The translations under genes and the position numbers were made by a program. Positions 55,167-64,000 of a stretch of DNA of 64,000 nt are shown here, piece by piece (the first letter of the stretch is position 1; each line of letters starts with the position of its first letter). This stretch comes from Thinopyrum elongatum (lineage: Eukaryota; Streptophyta; Magnoliopsida; Poales; Poaceae), in assembly GCA_011799875.1 (NCBI GenBank), contig CM022303.1, positions 736,976,939-737,040,938 on the forward strand, given 5' to 3'. The notes beneath the pieces were generated by a model that had not been told where the DNA came from, ran no database searches, and saw only the letters and a list, made by a program, of their open reading frames with translations.

Positions 55167-56623
55167 AGACAATAGCAACTGACGATAGGTTTGTCGAGTG
55201 AGTCTTGTTTGTATAACTGAAAAATTTCTGGAAACTCAATGCATAGCTCATTTTATTAGAAGTAATGCTCTTCCTTGACTTTCACCATGAGCATCTCTCT
55301 CCCATTCTTTACTTCTTTCATGTACCACTCATGCAATCTTCGCATTTGTGTTGATAGATGCGGGACCTGCTCAGGTCTGACCAGAGGGTTCCCGGGAACA
55401 TATTGCCATGCTACATCAGCCACGAGGACTTCCTCTGTGCCTAGGAGTTCATCAACACTGATACCCATGTCTCTAGCAACGTCGGTTACCTTATTGGTAA
55501 TCACCTTGAGTGCGGGGATCGATTGCATTGCCTGTTCTCTGAGCTGGGGAACTATTTTCCTGCTTTTATTACTACTTGTACATCTCGACTGCTGCATTTG
55601 TTCCTCATATGACTTCCTAATAGAGCGGTCATAGTCTGATGGCCTACTCTCCACATGTGATGGGGGTCGCCCAAGAAAGTCCACAAAGTGCTTTACGGTT
55701 TCTGTCGGTATTATCTCCTTTGGCGGCGGGGGCGGTTTCGGTGCAAAATGGGACTTCACTTCAGAAACCACGATCGCTCTGGTTTCCTCATCAGTCATAT
55801 CGTAAGCTAACTTCTTTTTCGCAGGAGGCTCATCATTGGCTTTCTTCTTTGGTGCTTTCTTCCGCTTTTGGCCCTGCTGGGACATAGGGGGTGCACTCGG
55901 CTGATGTGGCGGAGATCGATATGGTGGACTCGTGCTGGGCTCCCTCTCGAGGTGGGGTGGACTTAGAGGTGTATTGCTACTCGGAGGAGTCGGTGGCCTT
56001 GGCGCCAAGTTTGGAAACACGATGCATATCTTTCTCCATACAATGACACCATGTATGACTTCTCCCAATGTCTGCTCCCCTTCACCTCCAGGAATGTCAA
56101 GCTTCGGTGAGTCATATCCCGGTAGAACTTCATCCACCCTTACACGAGCATAGCCAGCTGGAATCGGATTGCCATGGATGGTTGCTTCAGGTGCATTCGG
56201 TAAAGCAAAGCCGATCGCCACCTTCATGGATATGTTCTTCATTTTCTGGTGTAGCTCACAACTTGTCCTCTCTTTGATATCATCCACGGGGTAGCGGGCC
56301 AGCAGTTCATCATCGGCCCAGACCCCCGTGGAACCAACGCTGCTTTTCCGCATAGATGGGATGGTACTATCCAATGCTGGATCTACTTGCTCCTGCCGTG
56401 GAGACGCCCTTTCCTGGCTAATTCTTCCCAGTTGCTCCTGCTGCCGCTTTAAAATGAGTTCCAACTCCTTGTTCTTTGTTTCTACCTTCTGAAGTCGGTC
56501 TGCATCCTGCTTCTTTTTTCTCTGGCGGCTTCTATAAGTGTCGTTCCACTCTGAAAACCCTTGAACCTGTCGTGGTTTTGTCACGGCAGATGTCCTAGAG
56601 AAAGGACTTAGTCGTGGAGCCAT
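55167..56623 (-). pseudogene. CACTA #2 accessory protein (coiled coil, DUF8039-like) with double TAA
   Basis: A 455-codon minus-strand frame from 56623 starts MAPRLSPFSRTSAVTKP. A coiled coil follows at residues 30-75 (KQDADRLQKVETKNKELELI). The DUF8039-like domain is near residues 130-205 (IHGNPIPAGYARVRVDEVLP, GEGEQTLGEV, VIVWRKICIVFPNL). A Pro-rich linker, a Lys-rich segment and LAYDMTDEETRAIVVSEVK come next. The frame ends KVKEEHYF with two consecutive TAA codons (55258-55253), yet the same frame continues through ELCIEFPEIFQLYKQDSLD to CYCL and a donor at 55167. In CACTA #1 this segment is continuous with the peptidase. The start may lie further upstream, cut by the LTR. Confidence 0.78.
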
Positions 56624-56630
56624 CGTAACG

Positions 56631-57092
56631 TGTTAGCTTAAAGGGGTTAAAGCGGACAAGGGACGCAGAGAGTTTATACTAGTTCGGCCCCTTGCGGTGA
56701 AGGTAAAGGCCTAATCCAGTTGTTGTGGAATTGCTAGGGTTTCGATGACCAGGGAGCGAATCAGCTAGGCCTGGCTCTCGAATTGTTGTTTGTCCTCAAA
56801 CCGCCGCCGGGTCGTCCCTTTATATACACAGGTTGACGCCCGGCGGTTTACAGAATCCCGAGGCCGGCTCATAAACGTGTCCGGCTCGGTCTCTACTCTT
56901 TTCTTATCTTATAAGACAAGTTACATATAATATGGCGGTTTACACCTACAAGCCCTTAATCCACCTTTGGGCCATGGGCCTTCATAAAGCGCCATACTCC
57001 TTGTCTTCATGGGCTTCAAATATAAATGACTCATTATGGGGAGAACCCGGCCTCTCCTGGCCGGTTTACGCCCAGTAATAATATCCCCAACA
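56631..57092 (-). repeat. 3' LTR of the Retand-like element
   Basis: 462 bp, TGTTAGCTTA to ATCCCCAACA on the plus strand (TGTTGGGGATATTATTACTG at the minus-strand start). A minus-strand TATA box (complement of TTTATATA) lies at 56819-56826. Short LTRs are usual in this group. Several CGGCGGTTT-type words are present. Confidence 0.88.
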
Positions 57093-57334
57093 TTAGGCCC
57101 CAGATTGATTTGAACTTGTTCATGTCATTCTCCAACACTTAAGAAAATTTCTTCATCAAAACCTTCGCCTAAGTCTTGTAGACCGCCATGACGTCATCTT
57201 CCAGGATCATAATAAATCGCCATGACGTCACCTGTTATTTAAAATGAGCCTTCGAGAATCGAGGCGACAGCTCTGTCACATATCCAACCTTTGGGCTCCT
57301 CGATTCTTGCGTCTGTCACTTATCTCTTCACCTC

Positions 57335-57342
57335 TATAAATA
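57335..57342 (+). promoter_or_regulatory. TATA box for the antisense ORF
   Basis: TATAAATA on the plus strand, followed after about 25 bases by a C/T-rich leader (CTTTTCATTTTTCCCCCTCG) and a splice donor CACTG|GTAAG at 57526. Its orientation matches the antisense ORF and is opposite to pol, suggesting an independent promoter inside the element. Confidence 0.6.
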
Positions 57343-57364
57343 AGGCCGGGGGCCCTTTTCATTT

Positions 57365-58133
57365 TTCCCCCTCGTGCCCCTTCACATCGTCCTCTTCCTC
57401 GCGTCGCCCGAGTGTTGGAGCTGCGCCGCCGCCGTCGACCTTCGCATCTGCCCCAACAAAGGCCGCCGCATCACCCTGATCGTACCAGAAAACCGCGACG
57501 CCTCTCCGCTGTTCCTTTGACACTGGTAAGCCTTCTCTCCTTCCACCCTAGATCTTCTCATTAGGGTTTGTACTCATCGGAGTTCTTCGAAGTTCTAGAA
57601 CGGTTCTTCCCTGTTCTTCTTATTAGCGCAAATGGCAAGTTAGATTTGATATTTTCCGGTGCCTTTGTAGTTAAAGCTCCCTTTCTCCCCATTAGAGCAT
57701 CCCTTTTTCCGGTTCAGACCCTCTGCCAACACAGAAAATTCGTCAAGCAAACCGGAAAATAAAATTTTCTCACCCCTTAGCTCACTTGGACCCAAACTTT
57801 CTTTTGAAGAAGCTGCAACACGAAGCCCGCCACACAACCCGGCACAGTAGCCAGGTAGTTACCTCTGCCGGTTTACCGAACACTCCGGTCCGGAAACGTC
57901 GATCAGAGGTCTCTTATACTCCTGATGTTTCTTTCCCCAAGGCGGGTTGTTTTTGACAGCCTCTTAATCCGTCTAATTCAAATTATCAGGGAACACCTAA
58001 TTCGTCCTCTGGCGAGTCAACGGCCACACAACTTCCAACCCTCAAGACGGTCCCTGGGTGGGTTATGCTTTGATCTTATCCTTAATGTGTTATGTTTGCA
58101 TACTGTACTGATCTTTATGTTTGTTCTTCTCAG
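57365..58133 (+). other. Leader and intron region of the antisense ORF
   Basis: A GC-rich first exon (to 57525) with ACCTTCGCATCTGCC and similar words is followed by T-rich intron-like DNA. The next clear acceptor is TTCTTCTCAG at 58133. The N-terminal domain that accompanies such ORFs in related elements is not recognisable; a deletion is possible. The 57925-58133 part of the open frame reads like intron and not protein. Confidence 0.5.
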
Positions 58134-60111
58134 TGCCAAGCCTAGACCCAGTAAGAAGGCCCGGTTAAATAAACCGTCTGATGACAATGTGGATATTGAA
58201 CCGGAGAAGACTCCAGATCTGGAAAGAACAAATATTGATGTTACACATGATGACCCACCGCCTCAAGATTATAACTTCATAATTGAACAAAAAGAAGTTG
58301 ACACGACAGGCCACACTGATAAACCGACTAGCCCGGCTCGCGCGAATGATACGTCGGCCAGCCCAGCTAAGGCTGCTGATAAACCGTCAACTCCCGTGAA
58401 GGCTGCTGATGATAAAGAAGATGATATTATGATTACTGGCGTCGGCCACACCGCTCCTGGCAATCCTGTTGCTTTATCGAAGCATAGTGCCAAGGACGAG
58501 GTTTTTGCTATGGGCAAAGGCAAATGGAACACAGATTTGTCAACCTATGCTCACCTCAACGCACAAGACATCCATTCTGGTTTTTTAAACCGCCTGTACA
58601 CAAGCTGCGACTTTGAAGCCGGTTTAGTGAATCTAATGAAGGAGCGATATGAGGTAACTGCATAACTGCTGCTCTCTTGTGTTCAACTCCAAATATTAAC
58701 TCCGATAGCTCTCAAGTGCCAGTTTATGATAGTCATCCAAACTGGGACTTTGTAATATCTCAACTTTGCATGCTTAGCCTCCAAGGGCCGGGTTATCTTT
58801 CTAAGATGAAACGGTACCTTAGAATTGAAATATTACAACTTTCGCCGGTATAGTCCCCAAGGGCCTGTTTAACTGATGAAGATGAACCGGGACTTTTAGA
58901 AGAATACTCATAATGTCACTTTGAGCAAGCATACATTAGCCCCCAAGTGCCAAGAGTAAAACTTGTATTGCACTTGGGACTTTGCAGAAACTTCTGATTA
59001 TGAGCAAATATGCATTAGCCCCCAAGTATCAGGTGCATAACTTGTTATGTGCTTGGTACTTCAAATATGCACTGCCAATTCATGATATGTTTGTCTCTTA
59101 TAGGCTGAGCTGAGCAAAAAGGAAACTCAAACCGTGGATCTGCAAGAAAACATCAAGTCCCAGCAGGCAGAAACCTCCAAAACCAAAGCTGAGCTTACCA
59201 GTGCCTTAGCCGCTATGGAGAAGCCGAAGGAGAGTTTCAACAAGGAGCGGGCGGATTGGGACACAGAAAAATCCGCATTGCAAAAAGGAGCCGAGGACGC
59301 AGAAGCAGCTCTCAAACCGGTGGTAGACGAGCTAACTGGTGTAAAGCGGCAAATACATGCCATGACTGCTGCTGTGTTTGGTAAATATCCTGGATTTAAA
59401 TTTTCAACATATCATCCCATACATTGTCGGTTTACTGATGTTTGTAATGGCGCAGGAACTCGCATTAGTCACCTGGGCTCTGACGTACGGAAGAAGCTGA
59501 AGGCTGCCTATACTCTTATAGAGCAGTTATATACCGGTGCGCAACGGATCATCTGCACTGCTTCTCACAACAAGCCGCCCCCAACTTTAATCAAGGAGAC
59601 CTTAGAAAGGTTGTCAATGCTGCCTGTCCGGGTAGAAGAGCTAAAGAGATCTGCTGCCAGGGCTGGTGCTCTGACTGCACTAACCCGAGCAAAAGCATGG
59701 GTGCCTGATCTTGATCCGGTGGATGTGGCTAAAGGCTATCCCAGCTTAAAAGAAGATGGATCAGAATTTGGCCATGAGGACCTCCGAGCAATAAACCGGG
59801 AAGTACGTCCACTGGCTTGCCAACTGGCTAAAGAAACTGATCTTTCATATTACCAGGCGAGTTATGATGTCAACAACAAACGGGTTGCTGCACCAACCCC
59901 TGAGGCTCAAAATCTTATCCCGCCAATCTGTAAGCACACCTATGCCCCTGACGTTGAACCGTCCACACTTATAAGCGATGAAGCTGTGTTCCAAGCCTTA
60001 ACTGGGATCGATTGGGCCACCATTGACTTCCAGCCGCAGGGTAGAGAGGAAGAGGATGAACCGGCACAAGGCGATCCACAATCGTCAGGGCAGCCCGGTG
60101 ACGAGTCATGA
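58134..60111 (+). CDS. Antisense accessory ORF of the Retand-like element (3 exons)
   Basis: Exons 58134-58653, 59104-59380 and 59456-60111 splice in phase and encode about 480 residues without a stop. Exon 1 starts AKPRPSKKARLNKPSDDN and has Ala/Lys/Pro/Thr repeats (SPAKAADKPSTPVKAADD). Exon 2 is a long coiled coil (ENIKSQQAETSKTKAELTSA, FNKERADWDTEKSALQ). Exon 3 is a helical domain (VRKKLKAAYTLIEQLYTGAQ, LKEDGSEFGHEDLRAINREV, LTGIDWATIDFQPQG) and ends in an acidic tail. Such proteins are encoded antisense to pol in grass Tat elements, often annotated as putative gypsy-type transposon domain; function is unknown. The 75-nt second intron is also open in frame and could be retained. Confidence 0.78.
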
Positions 60112-61167
60112 TCCGGAGGTCGATTTAACCTTCCGCGTGCTGCAATACTTGCCAAAAAACAATTACTCTTTTGGGCACTGAAACGCCTTGTAATAGGCTA
60201 GTTTAAACACTTGGTCTGCTATGCCATCGTGCATATTTACTGTGCTTGATATCGTTAATTCACCGTGCTGAAGATATATAATGTTCATAATCCAGAGCGA
60301 TTTATTCAGGCTGTTCCTGCATACAAAAAGTTGAGCTTGTCCTGGCGGTTTACCACCGGACGTGTCATGATGCCCAAACATATAGCCTGGGTTTATAAAC
60401 AAGGCTGTTAAAAATAATCAAATATGAAAATAAATGAGACCTGTGACATTGAATCACATCGTACTGTTGACCAACTTTTGTAGTAAGGATGATACCCCTA
60501 ATCATGATTATTGATAACTCCTTCCATATTGTGCCGGTTTATGATAAACCCGTACCGGGTTGTGAAAAAACACCGAATTACTCATATATAATACTAGCGA
60601 CTTATAGTCAAAACCAGACCGGGTTAATAAGCACCGGATTATGACTAATCATGTACTGACAACTTGTAGTTGAAAGCCGAGCCGGGTTGATTAACGCCGG
60701 TTTACCAAAATCATCATAAATCTCGTCAAAGGAGAAAAAAAACTTGGCAAATAAAAACATATGAAAACTTGTAGTCGAGGCTTTTCACGGGCTGCCAGGC
60801 CCCAAACTTGAGGCTTTTCATGGGCTGCCAGGCCGCTGAGTTAAACCATTTTACAAAGCCTTTTAAGATGGACCTCAATCTTTAACCAATCATCGTTTTA
60901 ACTTTGACAAGTTCAGGGTCTTATGAGATTGACTTGTCGAAGTTTGACGGGTCATACCAGGTTTACCTGGATGGAGTGACTTACTTAAAAAAGGCAGGCT
61001 AACCCGAGGTTTTAGGTGTATACACCAGGCTTACAAGTCGTGGCTTGATAGCCTATTACAAGTGTAGATTCTTTGTTCATTGCGATAGCAAAGAATCCCC
61101 AAGCAATATTTTGAGCTGTGCTCAGTGGGTGCCTATGTTTGAGTTGTTCTTTTGGAACACTCTCTTT
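60112..61167. other. Spacer between antisense ORF and pol
   Basis: Non-coding. It contains repeated CCGGGTT and CGGTTTAC words and a short duplication GAGGCTTTTCACGGGCTGCC (60777 and again 60812 with TTTTCATGGG). It probably holds the 3' UTRs of both converging transcripts. Confidence 0.55.
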
Positions 61168-61395
61168 GGCCCCTAAGTAATTTTTCTTTTTGGCTCTGAG
61201 CCAATCAAGAGGTGTAGCTATGGTTCGAATATGACCAAGCCCCCAAGTGATTTTTTTGGTGGCCTTGCGCCTATCAAGAGGTGTAGCTAAGGTTCGAATA
61301 CGACCAAGCCCCCAAGTGATTTATCTGGTGGCCTTGCGCCTATCAAGAGGTGTAGCTAAGGTTCGAATATGACCAAGCCCCCAAGTAATTTATAT
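61168..61395. repeat. 69-bp tandem repeat, 3.3 copies
   Basis: AAGCCCCCAAGT starts at 61237, 61306 and 61375, with a diverged copy from 61168. Each unit contains TATCAAGAGGTGTAGCTAAG and GTTCGAATAYGACC. Tandem repeats between pol and the 3' LTR are a known feature of Tat-lineage elements. Confidence 0.88.
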
Positions 61396-61568
61396 ATATG
61401 GCTTGATAAGCCGAAACAAGGGGTAAACCGGACGCCGCTTTATAAACAGAAACCTCCATGTACCCACACATGATCAACAGATACCCCGCTTTAGCTGAGG
61501 CTCCAGTTTATTATATTGATCATAATATATACATTGTCATAACTATGTACATAAGCATAGCCTATGGC

Positions 61569-63080
61569 TTAGGTATAGTATGGCCGTAGATGAGCGATAT
61601 TCCATGGCCGGTGGGTCTCCTCCTCAGATTTACGTGAGTCTTTGTGCTCTCGAACATCGATTAGGTAGTATGACCTGTTGTGCAGGTTCTTGCTGACCAC
61701 AAAGGGTCCTTCCCAAGGCGGGGATAACTTGTGCATATCAGTCTGATCCTGGATGAGTCGGAGCACCAGATCGCCTTCTTGAAAAGTTCTGGTTTTAACC
61801 CGGCGGCTGTGATAACGACGCAGATCTTGCTGATAAATCGCCGAACGGGCTGCTGCAATGTCACGCTCCTCATCTAACAGGTCAAGTGCTTCCTGCCGTG
61901 CCTTTTCATTATCAGCTTCAACATAAGCCGCCACACGAGGCGAGTCATGACGGATGTCACTCGGGAGAACCTCCTCCGCTCGGTAGACCATGAAGAAAGG
62001 TGTGTAACCCGTAGACCTGTTGGGCGCGGTATTGATGCTCCATAACACAGAAGGTAACTCCTCCACCCAACAACCCGGCGTCCGTTGCAAGGGAACCATA
62101 AGCTGGGGCTTGATGCCTCTCAAGATCTCCTGATTGGCTCTCTCCGCTTTACCATTAGATTGGGGGTGAGCCACTGAAGATACGTCAAGTCGGATGTGCT
62201 CACGCTGATAGAATTCTTTCATAGCACCTTTGGACAGATTAGTACCATTATCAGTTATAATGCTGTGCGGAAAGCCAAACCGGAAAATCACCTTCTTGAT
62301 GAATTGAACTGCCGTAGCTGCATCACACTTACTGACTGGCTCTGCCTCTACCCACTTAGTAAACTTATCAACCGCCACCAAAAGGTGGGTCTTCTTGTCC
62401 TTGGATCTCTTAAAGGGCCCAACCATATCCAGCCCCCAAGTTGCAAACGGCCAAGTGATTGGAATCATCCTCAATTCCTGGGCCGGAACATGAGCTCGGC
62501 ATGAAAACTTCTGACAACCATCGCACTTTTTCACCAAGTCTTCCGCATCAGCATGAGCCGTCACCCAATAAAAACCGTGACGAAAAGCCTTAGCTACCAG
62601 GGACTTTGAACCGCCATGGTGACCACAATCCCCTTCGTGGATCTCATGCAGGATCAAACGGCCCTCTTCAGGAGATACACAACGTTGAAACGCCCCTGTT
62701 ACACTACAGCGATGTAATTCGCCATTGACAATAATCATTGACTTGGATCGCCGGATTCTCTGTCTGGCCAAAGTCTCATCCTCTGGTAACTCGCCCCGGT
62801 TCATGTACGCCAGATATGGGACGGTCCAATCCGGAATAACATGAAGTGCTGCCACGAATTGAGCCTCCGGATCAGGAACAGCCAGATCCTCCTCTGTGGG
62901 AAGTTTAACCGACGGATTATGCAGCACATCCAAAAAGACGTTGGGTGGAACCGGCTTACGCTGGGAACCCAAATGGCTTAAAGCATCCGCCACTTCATTC
63001 TTCCGCCGGTCCACATGATCAACCAGATAGCCTTTGAAGTGACCTGCAACAATATCCACCTCTCGATGATATGCAGCCAT
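61569..63080 (-). CDS. Retand-like integrase region of pol, open for 503 codons
   Basis: The C-terminal part of pol, ending TAA-type stop at 61569. It starts within the end of the second RNase H (MAAYHREVDIVAGHFKGYLV, DRRKNEVADALSHLGSQ). Next is the integrase zinc domain (HEGDCGHHGGSKSLV to KKCDGCQKF, HHCC complete). The DDE core follows: WGLDMVGPFKRSKDKKTHLL, SIITDNGTNLSKGAMKEF, QSNGKAERANQEILRGIKPQ. A GPY/F-like C-terminal domain closes it (LSPPWEGPFVVSKNLHNRSY). No chromodomain is present. The true polyprotein extends upstream; the Met at 63080 is internal and is preceded by an in-frame TGA. Integrase inserts the cDNA into the genome. Confidence 0.9.
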   Translation of the reverse strand: MAAYHREVDIVAGHFKGYLVDHVDRRKNEVADALSHLGSQRKPVPPNVFLDVLHNPSVKLPTEEDLAVPDPEAQFVAALHVIPDWTVPYLAYMNRGELPEDETLARQRIRRSKSMIIVNGELHRCSVTGAFQRCVSPEEGRLILHEIHEGDCGHHGGSKSLVAKAFRHGFYWVTAHADAEDLVKKCDGCQKFSCRAHVPAQELRMIPITWPFATWGLDMVGPFKRSKDKKTHLLVAVDKFTKWVEAEPVSKCDAATAVQFIKKVIFRFGFPHSIITDNGTNLSKGAMKEFYQREHIRLDVSSVAHPQSNGKAERANQEILRGIKPQLMVPLQRTPGCWVEELPSVLWSINTAPNRSTGYTPFFMVYRAEEVLPSDIRHDSPRVAAYVEADNEKARQEALDLLDEERDIAAARSAIYQQDLRRYHSRRVKTRTFQEGDLVLRLIQDQTDMHKLSPPWEGPFVVSKNLHNRSYYLIDVREHKDSRKSEEETHRPWNIAHLRPYYT

Positions 63081-64000
63081 GATTGGATCCTTAGAATCTC
63101 AAGTACCAGACACTTGTTGAGCCACCAGGTCCGAGTCACCGAAGCACTTAACCCGGCTCAAATTCATCTCCTTAGCCATCCAAAGACCATGGAGTAAGGC
63201 CTCATATTCAGCTGCATTGTTAGTGCAAGGGAACATTAAACGGAGAACATAACAAAACTTGTCACCTCGTGGGGAAGTTAATACGACTCCAGCCCCCGAG
63301 CCCTCCAATTGCCTGGATCCATCAAAATGAATCGTCCAATAAGTATGATCTGGCTTCTCTTCTGGCCCCTGTAACTCTGTCCAATCATTGATGAAATCCA
63401 CCAATGCTTGTGATTCGATTGCCATCCGAGGCACATAATTTAACCCGTGAGGTCCAAGCTCAATGGCCTACTTGGCAATCCGGCCAGTCGCTTCCCTTTT
63501 CTGGATTATTTCCCCCAAAGAAGCAGAGCTGACCACAGTGATGGGATGACCCTGGAAATATTGCTTAAGCTTCCGGCTCGCCATAAAAAGTCCATACACC
63601 AGCTTCTGCCAATGTGGGTACCTTTGCTTAGACTCAATAAGTACCTCACTTATGTAATAAACAGGCCGTTGAACCGGATACTCCTTTCCGGTCTCCTTGC
63701 GCTCCACCACAATAGCCACGCTAACTGCCCGGCCATTGGCAGCCACATATAACAGCAAAGGCTCTTTATCAACAGGAGCAGCAAGGACAGGCGGCTCGGC
63801 TAGCTGTCACTTTAAATCCTCAAACGCTTTATTGGCGGCGTCGCTCCAGACGAAATTATCCGTCTTCTTCAGCATCTGATATAAAGGGATAGCCTGCTCC
63901 CCGAGGTGACTGATGAACCGGCTCAAGGCTGCAATCCGGCCTGCCAAGCGTTGAACATCATTGATGCACCTCGGTTTAGCCAAAGAAGTTATGGCCTTGA
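63081..64000 (-). pseudogene. Retand-like pol: RT end and two RNase H domains, with three stops
   Basis: One minus-strand frame carries, from the right edge: the end of RT (RCINDVQRLAGRIAALSRFI, then HLGEQAIPLYQMLKKTDNFV); the first RNase H (LLYVAANGRAVSVAIVV, LVYGLFMASRKLKQYFQGHP); and the second, archaeal-type RNase H (TIHFDGSRQLEGSGAGVVL, NNAAEYEALLHGLWM, GDSDLVAQQVSGT). The D-E-D residues of the second RNase H are kept; the first lacks the usual YVDAS Asp (YVAAN). In-frame stops are TGA 63809-63807, TAG 63470-63468 (TGG expected) and TGA 63101-63099 (Cys expected). The element cannot make an uninterrupted polyprotein. Confidence 0.88.

Larger units (their letters stand above)
53741..56630 (-). 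mobile_element. CACTA DNA transposon #2, reversed (3' part)
   Basis: The terminus CACTAGTGGAAAACGGGG starts at 53741, with TTTAGTCCCGGTTGG subterminal repeats following. It is the 3' end, because the peptidase gene runs toward it on the minus strand. The family resembles CACTA #1. A 3-bp target duplication would be CAA (53738-53740); its partner is outside the window. The element is interrupted at 56630/56631 by the Retand LTR, and its 5' part lies beyond the right edge. Confidence 0.88.
56631..64000 (-). mobile_element. Ty3/Gypsy Tat/Retand-like element, minus strand (3' half)
   Basis: The LTR lies at 56631-57092, with a polypurine tract (CTGGGGCCTAA on the minus strand, complement at 57093-57103) just inside it. 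Pol enters from the right edge and ends at 61569. The pol has two RNase H domains, the second of the archaeal type. That arrangement marks the Tat lineage. Between pol and the LTR lie a spliced antisense ORF and tandem repeats, also typical of this lineage (compare maize Grande). The 5' LTR, gag and most of RT are outside the window. The bases before the LTR are TAACG (56626-56630). Confidence 0.9.

Noticed and set aside
57925..58133. N-terminal 70 codons of the open frame before the antisense ORF
   Set aside because: Composition is intron-like and a good acceptor (TTCTTCTCAG) lies at 58133, so I start the conserved exon there.

Overview
This window is intergenic DNA from a large, repeat-rich grass genome, most likely a Triticeae species (wheat, Aegilops, barley or rye). 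Nothing in it looks like a functioning single-copy host gene. The evidence is deep nesting of LTR retrotransposons with 1.4-3.5 kb LTRs, CACTA transposons carrying Ulp1-like peptidase genes, a Tekay-type chromovirus, a Tat/Retand-type Gypsy element, a plant-mobile-domain (PMD) element, MITEs and a Helitron end. No gene has bacterial features.

Layout. 1-18525: right part of a plus-strand CACTA element (#1), cut by a minus-strand Copia element (1520-14212, target-site duplication GAAGG), which is itself cut by a Gypsy solo LTR (4152-7213, TSD CGCTT). 18526-26580: old low-complexity intergenic DNA with a Helitron 3' end, a retroposon with a 17-bp TSD, a 300-bp MITE, a 48-bp Stowaway MITE and several degenerate copies of one dispersed repeat. 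26580-27780: truncated Copia LTR. 27781-47274: a non-autonomous Copia-like element without recognisable pol. It contains two abutting LTR-like copies (29700-31860) and a 12.4-kb Tekay chromovirus (33335-45729, TSD TACCT) that is complete in structure but has a broken polyprotein. 47275-48948: DNA homologous to 21.9-24.5 kb, ending in an inverted repeat. 48949-53740: left part of an element carrying a decayed PMD gene, interrupted by a Copia solo LTR (49955-51893, TSD AGGTA). 53741-56630: CACTA #2, reversed, 3' end at 53741. 56631-64000: 3' half of a minus-strand Tat/Retand Gypsy element (LTR 56631-57092) with a spliced plus-strand accessory ORF antisense to pol; it runs off the right edge.

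How the parts relate. The TSDs give insertion order: Copia after CACTA #1, solo Gypsy LTR after that Copia, Tekay after the non-autonomous element. The CACTA genes combine a Transposase_24-like or DUF8039-like segment with a multi-exon C48 (Ulp1-like) peptidase that keeps its His/Asp/Cys residues. Canonical TE polyproteins here are broken by stops and frameshifts, but two accessory ORFs are open: the 254-codon ORF before Tekay gag and the antisense ORF of the Retand element. The most unusual structure is a head-to-head pair of divergent SNF2-ATPase fragments at 642-1133 with a 4-nt loop, inside the CACTA internal region. All identifications were made by eye from motifs, without database searches.
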